Positions 30,522-39,184 of a stretch of DNA of 64,000 nt are shown piece after piece. Positions within the stretch are counted from its first letter, which is position 1; each line of letters starts with the position of its first letter. The translations under genes were made by a program, and so were the position numbers. Location: assembly GCF_001563265.1 (NCBI RefSeq), contig NZ_CP005083.1, positions 2,111,001 through 2,175,000 on the forward strand, given 5' to 3'. The notes under the pieces were generated by a model. It did not search any database and was not told the DNA's origin. It saw only the letters and a list, made by a program, of their open reading frames with translations. This DNA comes from Sphingobium sp. TKS (GTDB lineage Bacteria > Pseudomonadota > Alphaproteobacteria > Sphingomonadales > Sphingomonadaceae).

Positions 30522-31943
30522 TCAGCGGTTGGGATTGGCGGCGGTGCCGGCGGCGTCGCGCGCGTCGCGGTCGCGGGTGTGAAGCAGGCCGGCATAGCTT
30601 GCCGAGAGGTTTGCCTGGGACAGTGCCGCCATATAGCTCTGGCGCATCTGCGCCCGCTGCCGCAGAACCTCCTCGCGAAGGTCGCGCAACTGCTCGATCC
30701 CCTTGCTCAGAATGCGCGTCTGACAGATATTGGCCTGACCGGCGTCGGCGGCGCCGGCGACTGTTGTGCCGCGTTCGGCATTGCCGATCGCGAAGTCGAT
30801 CGAGCGGGTGAGGTCGTTGAGCATCTGATAGGCGAGGGTCAGCGCGACAAGCTCGTCGGTATCGGCCACGACCGAATCCGGAACGCCCTGGCGGACGCCC
30901 CATTCGAGCAGCCGATAGACCGGCAGCGTCCGCACGTTCGCGACGAACTGGCGCTCGTCCGTCGTCAACGCTGCTCGTGTCCGGATCTTCGTCGCGATCG
31001 ACTGCATACGCTCGCGTGCCAGCTCGAGTGCGCCCTTGCCGGTGTCGGTCGAGCAGTCTGCGGCGCTTGGCGGGATATTCAGGGCCCGTCGCTGGACCTT
31101 GCCTGACAGAAAATCGTCGGGAGACTCGGTATCCTGATGCGGACATGCGGGAATGGCGGAGAAGATCGGCACCTTGTCGGTCGCGTCCCAGCGCATGTAG
31201 ACGTCCCCGACGCGCGCCCGCATGACGTTTGTCCAGTCGCCTGCTCCCACACGGGTGGCGGCGTGCGCGAGCAGCGATCCCGTCTTGAAGATGTCGGTAA
31301 CCTCGGCTGGACAGTTGGCCAGCGCATCCTTCAGGTCCTCGGTCGGATTGTTCTGGTTCGCCTGAATCTTCTCGCGCGAGTTCTGATAGCTTTTTGCGAA
31401 ACCCTCTTTGACAGACTTGTAGCCAGTCATTTCCTCGATGATCCCCGACATATTGTCGTCGCCCTTGGCGATCTGGACCATACGGTTGGCGAGACGGCAG
31501 TCGTTGACCTGGATAGAATTCAGGAAGTTGGTCGCCGCCTCCATCTTGGAGATGATGTTCCCCATTTTTTCATCGAGCGTCTCGAGCAGATACTGGAACG
31601 CAACCGCAGGCGCGGCCTGAAGAATGCTCTCGAGTTTTTGCACCAGGTAGTCGGGATCGAGGAACGACATGCCGCCCAGGAACATGTCGATGCCGCCACA
31701 ACCCGCTTTCACCTTGGGAAGGGTGAGGCTCATCAGATAATCGTCGTGCACATCGACCCGGCCGGACATGCCTCCAGCAGTCAGATAGCCGCGGGTCTGA
31801 TCCTCGAAGGATCCTGGGCTCGTGTAGGTGACGTTATCGAACCAGCTCTCAGCCCAACTCTGGGCGTAGGCAGGCGCCGAGATTCCGCAGGCTGCAAGGG
31901 CGGCAAGGAGGGGCAGGCTCAGGCAGTGGCGCATCTTGGGCAT
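30522..31943 (-). CDS. traH: Conjugation protein TraH
   Basis: A 473-residue periplasmic protein (F TraH is about 458). A signal peptide ends AAPAYAQ-like (GISAPAYAQ). The N-terminal half has the family's cysteine-containing YLTAGGMSGRVDV...AGCGGIDMFLGGMSFL, and long helices follow (DLREEVLRQRAQMRQSYM). TraH works with TraF and TraU in F-pilus assembly and mating-pair formation. Its start overlaps a short candidate frame upstream. Confidence 0.93.
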   Translation of the reverse strand: MPKMRHCLSLPLLAALAACGISAPAYAQSWAESWFDNVTYTSPGSFEDQTRGYLTAGGMSGRVDVHDDYLMSLTLPKVKAGCGGIDMFLGGMSFLDPDYLVQKLESILQAAPAVAFQYLLETLDEKMGNIISKMEAATNFLNSIQVNDCRLANRMVQIAKGDDNMSGIIEEMTGYKSVKEGFAKSYQNSREKIQANQNNPTEDLKDALANCPAEVTDIFKTGSLLAHAATRVGAGDWTNVMRARVGDVYMRWDATDKVPIFSAIPACPHQDTESPDDFLSGKVQRRALNIPPSAADCSTDTGKGALELARERMQSIATKIRTRAALTTDERQFVANVRTLPVYRLLEWGVRQGVPDSVVADTDELVALTLAYQMLNDLTRSIDFAIGNAERGTTVAGAADAGQANICQTRILSKGIEQLRDLREEVLRQRAQMRQSYMAALSQANLSASYAGLLHTRDRDARDAAGTAANPNR

Positions 31944-32134
31944 GGCGGGCTTCCTCGGACATGAGCTGGACGAAGGCGCCGGCCCGCCATGCGCGGCGCC
32001 TTCGGAAGGATGAGTGGGACGGCCTTTTGAATCCGGCTTCGAGTTCCGGTCCTGCAGGACAAAGGACGCTTCGGCCCTCTGTAGGGTTGAGACGCAGCCG
32101 ATGGCGCGCCCATCCGCTTTTCGGGGCCGGTCAT
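31919..32134 (-). CDS. Possible short coupled gene before traH (uncertain)
   Basis: A 71-codon frame whose ATG overlaps the TGA of the thioredoxin-like gene (ATGA) and whose end overlaps the traH start by 25 bases. The coupling pattern matches the rest of the operon. The product is basic and proline-rich (MTGPEKRMGAPSAASQPYRG...), with no hydrophobic segment and no recognisable family, so it could be non-coding. Confidence 0.25.
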   Translation of the reverse strand: MTGPEKRMGAPSAASQPYRGPKRPLSCRTGTRSRIQKAVPLILPKAPRMAGRRLRPAHVRGSPPCPRCATA

Positions 32135-32715
32135 CGCGCTCTCCCTTGAGTGGAAACGACGCCGACGATGCCGGTATATTTCGACATGGCGCGCAGACCG
32201 ACGTCCGCTCGGACGCCGGTCAGCATCTTGGCCGCGAGATAGGCGTTGCGGGCGATATTGATCTCGTGATCCGTACCAATGGCGATCGGAATCGTCCGGT
32301 CCGGATCGGCCACTGGGCGCACCCATGCGACAGGATGTCCGACCCAGGGCAGGCCGAGCCTGCCTGATCTCAGCAGGGCCTCCTGGCCGCTGATCGTTCG
32401 CACCTGCCACCCATAGGCGCGATGAAAGACCCCGAGCGCGGCCCAGAGATCGGCGCACGGTACGCAGCCGGGGGCGGTCGTCATCTCGATCAGATAGAGC
32501 GAGCCCTGCCCTCGCAGCGTTGCGGTAAAATCCGGGGGGAAGGCACGCGTTTTCGGCACGCGCCGAAGCCAGTCGCGCAGCGCGGCTTCGTTTGCGACCG
32601 GATGGATCGCCGCGCGCGCGGCCTGCTCGCGCGTGATCGTTTGCGCGGCGACCGGCGAGCCGGCGGTGGCCATAATTCCGGGAATGCCAAGCAGAATGGC
32701 GAGCGTTCGGATCAC
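32131..32715 (-). CDS. Thioredoxin-like periplasmic protein (transfer region)
   Basis: A 194-residue protein with a signal peptide (TLAILLGIPGIMATAGSPVAA) and a thioredoxin-like domain with a CVPC active site in TTAPGCVPCADLW (about residue 80). It probably makes or shuffles disulfides in the cysteine-rich Tra proteins, like F TrbB or TraF. No ATG or good ribosome site is present; GTG at 32715 is the best start. The vapBC pair lies directly upstream on the other strand, so insertion of that pair may have removed the original leader. Confidence 0.7.
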   Translation of the reverse strand: MIRTLAILLGIPGIMATAGSPVAAQTITREQAARAAIHPVANEAALRDWLRRVPKTRAFPPDFTATLRGQGSLYLIEMTTAPGCVPCADLWAALGVFHRAYGWQVRTISGQEALLRSGRLGLPWVGHPVAWVRPVADPDRTIPIAIGTDHEINIARNAYLAAKMLTGVRADVGLRAMSKYTGIVGVVSTQGRAR

Positions 32716-32776
32716 GAAACGCTTGTTGATTGTAATGAGTTTTTTTCTTACATTCGGGGCAGGAAGGACTCGTCCG

Positions 32777-33028
32777 ATGAATGCCGTCACCGTCACTGCC
32801 AAAGGGCAGATCACATTGCGGAAGGAATTGCTGCAGCATCTCGGCATCCATCCCGGCGACAAGATAAGCTTCGACAAGCTGCCCGGCGGAGAAATCAGGA
32901 TTCGGGCCGTGAAGCCGTCTGGACGGATCGAGGATTTCTTCGGCTCGCTCAAGCGGGAAGGCCAAAGACCGGTCTCGATCGAGGAGATGAACGAGGTCAT
33001 CGAGAAGGGGTGGGGCGGCCAGCTGTGA
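32777..33028 (+). CDS. vapB: AbrB/MazE-type antitoxin (VapB)
   Basis: An 83-residue protein. The N-terminal swapped-hairpin DNA-binding domain is MNAVTVTAKGQITLRKELLQHLGI...GDKISF (about 1-45). The C-terminal tail (IEEMNEVIEKGW) is the part that would wrap the toxin. An AGGAAGG ribosome site precedes the ATG. It overlaps vapC by 4 bases (GTGA) and points against the tra operon. It should neutralise VapC and repress its own promoter. Confidence 0.85.
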   Translation: MNAVTVTAKGQITLRKELLQHLGIHPGDKISFDKLPGGEIRIRAVKPSGRIEDFFGSLKREGQRPVSIEEMNEVIEKGWGGQL

Positions 33029-33423
33029 AGGTCACCGCCGACACCAACATCCTCGTCAGGGCAGCCACCCTGGACGACCCGGTTCAAGGCCCGCTCGCCC
33101 AGAAGATCATGAAGGATGCCGAGCTTGTGGCTGTAGCGGTCGCAGCATTGTGCGAGTTCTGCTGGGTGCTCAAACGAGCCTATAATTTCGAGCCTGCGAG
33201 GATCGGCGCCTCCATTCGTCTGCTTCTCGAAGCCGCAAATATCCGGGTCGATCGACAGGCCGCTGAGGCTGGGCTGGTGCTGCTCGACCAGGGGGGAGAT
33301 TTCGCCGACGGCGTCATCGCCTACGATGGGCAATGGCTGGGAGGTGAGACGTTCGTGAGCTTCGACAAGAAGGCCGTTGGTCTGCTGCAGAAGCGGGGAG
33401 GCGCCGCGCGCGTTCCCGCCTGA
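33025..33423 (+). CDS. vapC: PIN-domain toxin VapC
   Basis: A 132-residue PIN-domain ribonuclease. The acidic metal-binding residues are in place: ADTNILVRA (first Asp), ALCEFCWVL (Glu) and GGDFADGVIA (Asp). VapC toxins cut specific tRNAs or rRNA when free of VapB. It starts with a GTG that overlaps the vapB stop. Position inside the conjugation operon suggests a maintenance role for the element. Confidence 0.85.
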   Translation: MKVTADTNILVRAATLDDPVQGPLAQKIMKDAELVAVAVAALCEFCWVLKRAYNFEPARIGASIRLLLEAANIRVDRQAAEAGLVLLDQGGDFADGVIAYDGQWLGGETFVSFDKKAVGLLQKRGGAARVPA

Positions 33424-33470
33424 TCGAGCGTCCTCCGCGAACGGCTGGCGCGAAAGCGCGATAATCCCCC

Positions 33471-34394
33471 TCATCGCTTCGGCTCCAGGCTTGTGTCGAC
33501 GAGATCGCCGCCGAGCGCGCGCGGATCGGTGGCCGAGACCGGTCCATTGGCGAGCGCGTCGAAGAACCCGTCTTCCTCGCCTGCACCCGTCAGGAATTGC
33601 TCGGGGCGGATGTCGCCCGAAAGCAGCCGCACGGCCTGATAGGCGGTCTGCATCAAATTCGGATACGCCTCGACGCCCGTGGCGATGACCATGCGCTGCT
33701 GGCTGTTGCGGCGGATGACCATGGTCGTCGGCGTGACCTCGACGCCGAAGCGCTCGCCAATGCCGGGACGCCTGTCGATGTCCATCAGGGTGACCTGCCA
33801 GCCGATCTCGTCCTGGAAGCGTTGGACGATTGGCCACTGGACCCGGCAATATCCGCAGGTCGAGCGCGAGAACATGACGAGCGCGAATTCATTGGCGTGC
33901 GCGCGCAGATAGCTGCGGCGCGTCTCTTCCTTCGACGCCAGCAAGCGATCGCGGGCGTCGCCGACCATGGGATTTGCCGATTTCGAATTGAGCTCGGGAT
34001 GCTGGAGCATCGCGATCTGGGTCACGCCGGCGAACGCGCGCGCCTTGCGCCGGGCAAAATCCTCAAGCCGCCAGAAATCGGCAACGGCATCGACGGTCAG
34101 GACGGTCGCGGCATAATCGCGCTGCTGCTCGATAAGCTTGCGGATCCTGGGCGGCGTCCAGGTCGCGAGCTCCGCCATGGGCGGAATCTCGGGCTTCACC
34201 ACCGCATCCGATTCGGCTTTCTCCTCGGTCGGCTTCGGCGGGGGCGCCTGATACCACCAATAGCCTTGTTTGGGCGTTCCGCGGTGAGTGCTCGAGCCAA
34301 TCGCAGGCCCCTCCTGCGCCCTGACATTGGTCGTGAACGTGAGCATGAAGGCGAGCGCGATGGCGGCGCAGCGGGCGGGCGAGCGGCGGGTCAC
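33471..34394 (-). CDS. traF: Conjugation protein TraF (thioredoxin-like)
   Basis: A 307-residue periplasmic protein: signal peptide (AAIALAFMLTFTTNVRAQ), then the TraF-type N-region with KQGYWWYQAPPP (a family hallmark), and a thioredoxin fold at the C-terminus with CGYC in FSRSTCGYCRVQWP (about 165). F TraF lacks the CxxC, but many relatives keep it. It acts in pilus assembly with TraH. The GTG start overlaps the TGA of the signal-peptidase gene. Confidence 0.9.
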   Translation of the reverse strand: MTRRSPARCAAIALAFMLTFTTNVRAQEGPAIGSSTHRGTPKQGYWWYQAPPPKPTEEKAESDAVVKPEIPPMAELATWTPPRIRKLIEQQRDYAATVLTVDAVADFWRLEDFARRKARAFAGVTQIAMLQHPELNSKSANPMVGDARDRLLASKEETRRSYLRAHANEFALVMFSRSTCGYCRVQWPIVQRFQDEIGWQVTLMDIDRRPGIGERFGVEVTPTTMVIRRNSQQRMVIATGVEAYPNLMQTAYQAVRLLSGDIRPEQFLTGAGEEDGFFDALANGPVSATDPRALGGDLVDTSLEPKR

Positions 34395-34987
34395 AGCACG
34401 CGCTCCATGCGCTGGAGACGCGAAATCGCGATCGGCCCATAATAGCGGCTGTCGAACCCGCTCGGATGGGAAGAGCCGACATAAATCATGCCTGACGGGA
34501 TCTGCGCCGCGGCAGGATTCCAATGGTCCAGCTTCTGGCCATTCCGACCGATCGCCTTGCTCACGCCCAGCAAGCGCCCGTTGCAATAATACCATCCATC
34601 CCAGGCCCGAGGGGTCATCGACGGCTTCTCGATCATGTCGATCCGGTCGCCCGGCATGCAAAGCGCATATTTGGTAACGCCGACAGGCTTTGGCCCGGCG
34701 AGCGGGTGCGACAGCTCGAACGACACGAGATCGCCGCGATGGATCGGCCCCGGAGCGGCTCGGACGGCCCAGGCCTTGATCGAAGGGCTCATCACCCATG
34801 TGACCTGCGGGATCGCCCACCAGGTGAGCACGCCGATCGGGAGCACGATACCGTAAGCCTTCCACAATTGCTGCGGGCGGGGCGGCTGCCCGAGGCCGGC
34901 GCTGCCGAGCGCCACCGCCGCGCGAAGCGGCAGCAGTCTGATCTCGGGCCAGAGCGCTTTACCGGCCTTCCAGGCGAGCCTGAGCAT
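34391..34987 (-). CDS. S26-family signal peptidase of the transfer system
   Basis: A 198-residue membrane-anchored peptidase. One transmembrane segment (about 50-70, GIVLPIGVLTWWAIPQV) is followed by the catalytic Ser in VMSPSIKAW and the Lys in VTKYALCMPGD, a Ser-Lys dyad as in TrhF and RP4 TraF. It would process the pilin precursor or other exported transfer proteins. It overlaps trbC by 29 bases and traF by 4. Confidence 0.85.
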   Translation of the reverse strand: MLRLAWKAGKALWPEIRLLPLRAAVALGSAGLGQPPRPQQLWKAYGIVLPIGVLTWWAIPQVTWVMSPSIKAWAVRAAPGPIHRGDLVSFELSHPLAGPKPVGVTKYALCMPGDRIDMIEKPSMTPRAWDGWYYCNGRLLGVSKAIGRNGQKLDHWNPAAAQIPSGMIYVGSSHPSGFDSRYYGPIAISRLQRMERVL

Positions 34988-35819
34988 CGCGCACCTCCTC
35001 TTTGCTCCCGAGCCGGGCATATTCGTCGAGGAGCCCGGACAGCGCGGCGTCGCCGTAAACGAGTTGGGACGCGCGCGGGCTGTCATCCTCTCGTTCACAA
35101 TAGGGTTGCGTCGGATCGCCCGGGACCATCGCCAGCGCCGGCACGCGCATGACGCCGTGCTGGCGGAAGACCAGGGGATCGACGATCAGCTGCACGTTGC
35201 GCATCGCACAGGCCGGACCCTCGCATCCGGGGTCGATCCGCAGGATTTCCGCCGAAAGCTTTGCCATCGGGGCGACCCTGCTCAACCCTCCCGGCATCCC
35301 GCGAAAGGCGAACACGCCTCCCGCGCGCTCAAGCTGGGCCGCATAGGTGCGCAGGATCGGCGCGGGGATCGAGGAAGAGACAAAGAGAACCGGAACCCAT
35401 GCCTTGCCGGCGGGCGCGACGGTGCCGGCAATCGCCTTGAGGTCGGGAGGTGCGAGGCCGAGCGCCTGGGCGAGCTTCTCCGCGGCTGCTTCACGCTGCG
35501 CGGCAAGCGCGGCCTTGCCCTTCTCGAGCGTCGCGCGCGCACGCGTGTCGATCGCCGGCGATGTCACGCGCTCGGCGATCGCCTCGCGCAACCGCCGATG
35601 GTCTGCTTCCGAAGGCGCCGGGACCCTCACGCTCGGTTGTCGAACGCTATCCTGCTTGCGACCCGCGACCGCCGCCCGGAGCCGTTCCATCGCGTTGTCA
35701 CCGGCCTTCTGCGCCTCGCTTTGCCCGAGCGGGGCAGGTCTATTCGCCTCGGTCTGTCCCGGCGCTGCGCCCGGCAATTCGAGCGCGCAGAGGAAGGCGG
35801 TTGCCACCACCAAGCCCAT
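34959..35819 (-). CDS. trbC: F-type conjugation protein TrbC
   Basis: A 286-residue periplasmic protein. The signal peptide is MGLVVATAFLCALELPGAAPG. A helical middle (EADHRRLREAIAERV...) is followed by the TrbC F-type domain (about 140-250), with VPVLFVSSSIPAPILRTYA and CEGPACAMRNVQLIVDP...VMRVPALAM. F TrbC is needed for pilus assembly. I chose the ATG that starts the signal peptide; a longer start at 35852 overlaps the traN gene upstream. Confidence 0.88.
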   Translation of the reverse strand: MGLVVATAFLCALELPGAAPGQTEANRPAPLGQSEAQKAGDNAMERLRAAVAGRKQDSVRQPSVRVPAPSEADHRRLREAIAERVTSPAIDTRARATLEKGKAALAAQREAAAEKLAQALGLAPPDLKAIAGTVAPAGKAWVPVLFVSSSIPAPILRTYAAQLERAGGVFAFRGMPGGLSRVAPMAKLSAEILRIDPGCEGPACAMRNVQLIVDPLVFRQHGVMRVPALAMVPGDPTQPYCEREDDSPRASQLVYGDAALSGLLDEYARLGSKEEVRDAQARLEGR

Positions 35820-35823
35820 CCGC

Positions 35824-36927
35824 CTAGTTCTGGATGGTTTGCATATACGCATCGACGCGATCCTTCATGTCGATCTGGATGTCCGACTGGGCGCGCGCCT
35901 CGATATCCGAATAATATTCGGACAGATCGATCTTGCTGAAGTCGAGCGCCTGGAATTCATCCGGAGTGAACCCCCGGCAATAGGGGTGCTTGGCGGTACC
36001 CCAGCCCAGGCCGTTGAACGACTTGAGCTGCGGGCGTCCCTGCTCCTGGATGATCCGACCCAATTTGGTATTGAAGCAGCAATGGCCCTTCGACTTCTGG
36101 ACGCAGATGCCGAGAATCTTCGAGCTGCAGTAGGTGCCGACCTCGTGACACATGCCCGAGCCCCGCAACATCCCCACTTCCATGTCCTGCTGGTCGCAAC
36201 CGGACAGGAGGAAATCCATCATGAAGTTGATCGCCAGGCTGATCGCGATCGACGTCGGATCGATCCCGGCGATGATGGCATTGGCGCCGGCGCTTGCGGC
36301 CTGGCTCGCGGTCGCACCTGCCTTGAAGGCCGTGTAAGCCGCCTTCATGCCGGTGAAGACGCCCTTCGCGACGGCGAGCTTGGTCCCGATCGACGAGATC
36401 GACGAGCCCATTCCGTCCTTGATGATCTTGCCCCGGTCCTTGCAGCAGTTCGAGAAGGTGGTTTTCAGGCCCGCCGGACGGCAACGGAGAGCGCGGCCGG
36501 AGAATATCTCGATCGCGCCTGTACAATTGCCTTCGGCGTCGACCGGCCCGTCGGCCGGGGCGCCGGGATCGTCCACCACCGGCTCATCCTCGATCCCGCT
36601 GCCGCCCGTCGTGGTGCAGCTGTTCGGCGAGCAACTCGGCGTGCCGCCGCCGCTCGGGCTCAAGCATTGATATTGCGTGCCCAGCGGACAGCTATATTGC
36701 CCACCAGCATCGGCGACGCATGCGGTCTCCTGGATCGGACAGAGCCACGACCCACCCTGCATTTCGGTGCAGCTCGCGGTTTCTCCGGCATCGGCCGCAT
36801 CCCCGTTTCCGTTGAGATCGGCGGCGCACAGCTGCTGTGCGATCGCCGGCGCCGGCAAGGCCGCGGTGAGCGTTGCGGCCGCGGCAAGCACGGCAATCCA
36901 GCGCGCAAGGAAAGGTTTGCGGAGCAT
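35824..36927 (-). CDS. traN: TraN C-terminal-type protein (mating-pair stabilisation)
   Basis: A 367-residue secreted, cysteine-rich protein. A signal peptide (AAAATLTAALPAPAIAQ) precedes a low-complexity cysteine region, and then the diagnostic TraN C-domain (about 155-360) begins: TTFSNCCKDRGKII, SGCDQQDMEVG, GTYCSSKILG and CRGFTPDEFQALDFSKIDLS. TraN is the outer-membrane adhesin that stabilises mating pairs and contacts recipient porins. Here it is only the C-terminal part of a usual TraN; the gene upstream carries the rest, joined by a TGATG overlap. Confidence 0.85.
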   Translation of the reverse strand: MLRKPFLARWIAVLAAAATLTAALPAPAIAQQLCAADLNGNGDAADAGETASCTEMQGGSWLCPIQETACVADAGGQYSCPLGTQYQCLSPSGGGTPSCSPNSCTTTGGSGIEDEPVVDDPGAPADGPVDAEGNCTGAIEIFSGRALRCRPAGLKTTFSNCCKDRGKIIKDGMGSSISSIGTKLAVAKGVFTGMKAAYTAFKAGATASQAASAGANAIIAGIDPTSIAISLAINFMMDFLLSGCDQQDMEVGMLRGSGMCHEVGTYCSSKILGICVQKSKGHCCFNTKLGRIIQEQGRPQLKSFNGLGWGTAKHPYCRGFTPDEFQALDFSKIDLSEYYSDIEARAQSDIQIDMKDRVDAYMQTIQN

Positions 36928-38849
36928 CACCGCACCTCCGACGTGCAGACAAGATCCGCGCCGCCGAGACGAACGGTTTGCATCATCACCACCGCTTCGG
37001 GGAAATCGTCGAGACAGCCGCAGCCCGATACGATCTCCTCGCCCCGCCCGAGCGGACACACATTGGCGGCTGAGCAGCTGTGATAGAATGTGTCCCATCC
37101 GGTCGGATTGTTCTGGCTCGCCCCGATGACGCCCGCGATTGCGGCGTCATTGTTGGCTTTGGGCGCGCGCGTCTTGCAGATGGCCTCGCAGGCCGGAACC
37201 GATCCGCGATCGGGCAGGGCAAACGGGCGTGTGGATGTCGACACGCTTCCATCCGACGCAGTTGTCCGGTCGGCCAGCAGCGTCTCGGTCGAATGATCGA
37301 TGATGTAGGCGCCGCGGCTGAGATCGGGCGGGGTGGGGGAACCGAGATCGACCGAACATCTGTACCGGCGATCCCGCTCGAAGAAGTCGCGGGTGAGCCG
37401 TATCGTGCATGTGGCTGTGCCGAACAGCCGCGTCTGCGGAAGTGGCGCCAGGCCGGTCGCCACGCCGTTGCGGAAAGTGTCGACCCCATCGACGCTCTCA
37501 TTGTCGAGCCGGCATTTTGGGTCGCTGGCATAGCCGGCGCAGAGGTCGACGAGGCGTTCGGAATTATCGCAGGAGGTGTCGACCTTGATCTCGACCATGA
37601 GGTAGCCGCTCTTATGCGAGCCCGTCGCCCGAATCCGGGCGTCGATCGTCGCGCCAGCATCCTTGAGCGTGGTCGCGAAATCATAGTTGGGCGCGGCGCT
37701 GTAATTGTCGCCGACGCCGCAATCGCCGCTCGGCAGACTGTTGGTGAGCCAGGGGCGTTTGCCGGCGTAGGCAACTGGCGTGCCGTTGAGGCGAGCCTGC
37801 AGCCAGTCCGCGGTGAAGATGCTGACGATACGTGCCGACAGGACGCGATCGGGCCGGGTGGTGCTGAACCGCACGGAGTAGGTCGCGGGCGGGTCGTTGC
37901 AGTTGCCGGTCCCGCCGATCTGATAGAGCCGGCATCCTGTCCCGCAATCCGAGATGCTCTGGATCGGCCCGCTGGCGGAGATGATGTCGTCAAAGCCGCT
38001 CTGAGACAGCGTGACCTCGCGCTCGATGGTGCAGGATCGGGTCTCCTCGGCCTTGCCGGCTCCGGCAGGCGACGCGGCAAGCGCCTGGAATACGCTGTTC
38101 GACTGAGACGCGGCAAAGGCATCGCCCTGGATCGCGGTCGGGTTGCTCCGATAGGATGTCGCCGCAACTTCCGGGTTGGCGGTGCAGGCCGTCGTCTGGG
38201 CGCCGGTGTAGCGGATCACCGGGCCGTCGATCGAGGCCTGCGCGACACCTACGCGCGGATCCGCGGTCGTGAGCGCGCCGATCACACCGCCACCCAGATC
38301 CTTGAGGACCGAGGCGAGGTTGCCCCATGCGAGATTGCTGCCGCAGCTGTTGTTGACGCAGTAACAGCCGGCAAGCTCGGTCTGATCGACCTCGCTCAGC
38401 TTCAGGTCGCCGGCGGCCGCGGTGTCCCATTTGAAATCACGGCACTGGTTCCAGGTGCCGGGTTGGCACGAGATCACGCCATTTGCGCAGATGCCCGACA
38501 CGGGAACGGGCAGGGTCAGTGTCTGATCAAAGCTTCCGTCAAGATCCTTGTCCCGCGAGATGCGCAGCGTCCCGATGTCGCCGGTCGACGAGGGCTGCGC
38601 GAGCAGCTCAAGCAGGGTCGCCGTCTTTTGGCAGGCGAGGTTCGGATTGAACGACTTGCTGTTGTCGATCGTGGCGACGGGCTGGCCGGCGAGGCCGGGC
38701 GTCACATAATTGTTCAGCAGATCGTCGCTGTCGCCAGTCTTTGCGCGCGAGGCGGTGGCCGCCGCGGTGGCACGATCGTCCATCGTCTGCCCCCATGCCG
38801 CAGCGGGCAGTGCGGCGATGGCGCAGCCGAGCAAGAACCCCGGTCTCAT
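36927..38849 (-). CDS. traN: TraN N-terminal-type protein (cysteine-rich)
   Basis: A 640-residue secreted protein. The signal peptide is MRPGFLLGCAIAALPAAAWG. Many cysteines are spread through the chain (CQPGTWNQCRDFKW, GCYCVNNSCGSNL, DCGTGCRLYQ, CDNSERLVDLC), and LASVLKDLGGGVIGAL is typical of long TraN proteins of the SXT/R27 kind. It lacks the FTPDEFQ C-domain, which is encoded by the next gene. The two products probably act together. The ATG overlaps the preceding stop (ATGA). Confidence 0.8.
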   Translation of the reverse strand: MRPGFLLGCAIAALPAAAWGQTMDDRATAAATASRAKTGDSDDLLNNYVTPGLAGQPVATIDNSKSFNPNLACQKTATLLELLAQPSSTGDIGTLRISRDKDLDGSFDQTLTLPVPVSGICANGVISCQPGTWNQCRDFKWDTAAAGDLKLSEVDQTELAGCYCVNNSCGSNLAWGNLASVLKDLGGGVIGALTTADPRVGVAQASIDGPVIRYTGAQTTACTANPEVAATSYRSNPTAIQGDAFAASQSNSVFQALAASPAGAGKAEETRSCTIEREVTLSQSGFDDIISASGPIQSISDCGTGCRLYQIGGTGNCNDPPATYSVRFSTTRPDRVLSARIVSIFTADWLQARLNGTPVAYAGKRPWLTNSLPSGDCGVGDNYSAAPNYDFATTLKDAGATIDARIRATGSHKSGYLMVEIKVDTSCDNSERLVDLCAGYASDPKCRLDNESVDGVDTFRNGVATGLAPLPQTRLFGTATCTIRLTRDFFERDRRYRCSVDLGSPTPPDLSRGAYIIDHSTETLLADRTTASDGSVSTSTRPFALPDRGSVPACEAICKTRAPKANNDAAIAGVIGASQNNPTGWDTFYHSCSAANVCPLGRGEEIVSGCGCLDDFPEAVVMMQTVRLGGADLVCTSEVR

Positions 38850-39184
38850 GGCCGCCACCGCCGCGGCGCGTACCCACGCGATCCGCGCCGAACGCGCAGC
38901 AAGGAACCGACGGGCACATCGGCGTCGAGCGAGGACGTGACCCGGAAGACCGCCTGTCCTTCAAATATGGTCAGCACGGCCACGACGGCATTGGACGCGA
39001 GACGCGATGCATCCAAGGCCGCAGGGGAGCCTGTGGCCGTGCTGACCGGGGGTGGAGCGGCGCCGCTTGGGGGGCGCGACGCCGCTCCCACCTCGCGTGA
39101 CGCCGGACAGCCTCGAGGGCTGTGGCGGGCAGACCGGGCTGGGTCCTGCGGCGGCGCGAGGTGTGGGGAGGATGACCGCGTCAC
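38846..39184 (-). CDS. Small coupled gene between traU and traN
   Basis: A 112-residue product starting at a GTG that overlaps the traU stop (GTGA) and ending in a TGA that overlaps the traN ATG. Both ends being coupled argues that it is translated. The N-terminal half is proline/serine/arginine-rich; the C-terminal half has a plausible strand-rich domain, SNAVVAVLTIFEGQAVFRVTSS...VPVGSLLRVRRGS. No family was recognised. Confidence 0.5.
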   Translation of the reverse strand: MTRSSSPHLAPPQDPARSARHSPRGCPASREVGAASRPPSGAAPPPVSTATGSPAALDASRLASNAVVAVLTIFEGQAVFRVTSSLDADVPVGSLLRVRRGSRGYAPRRWRP

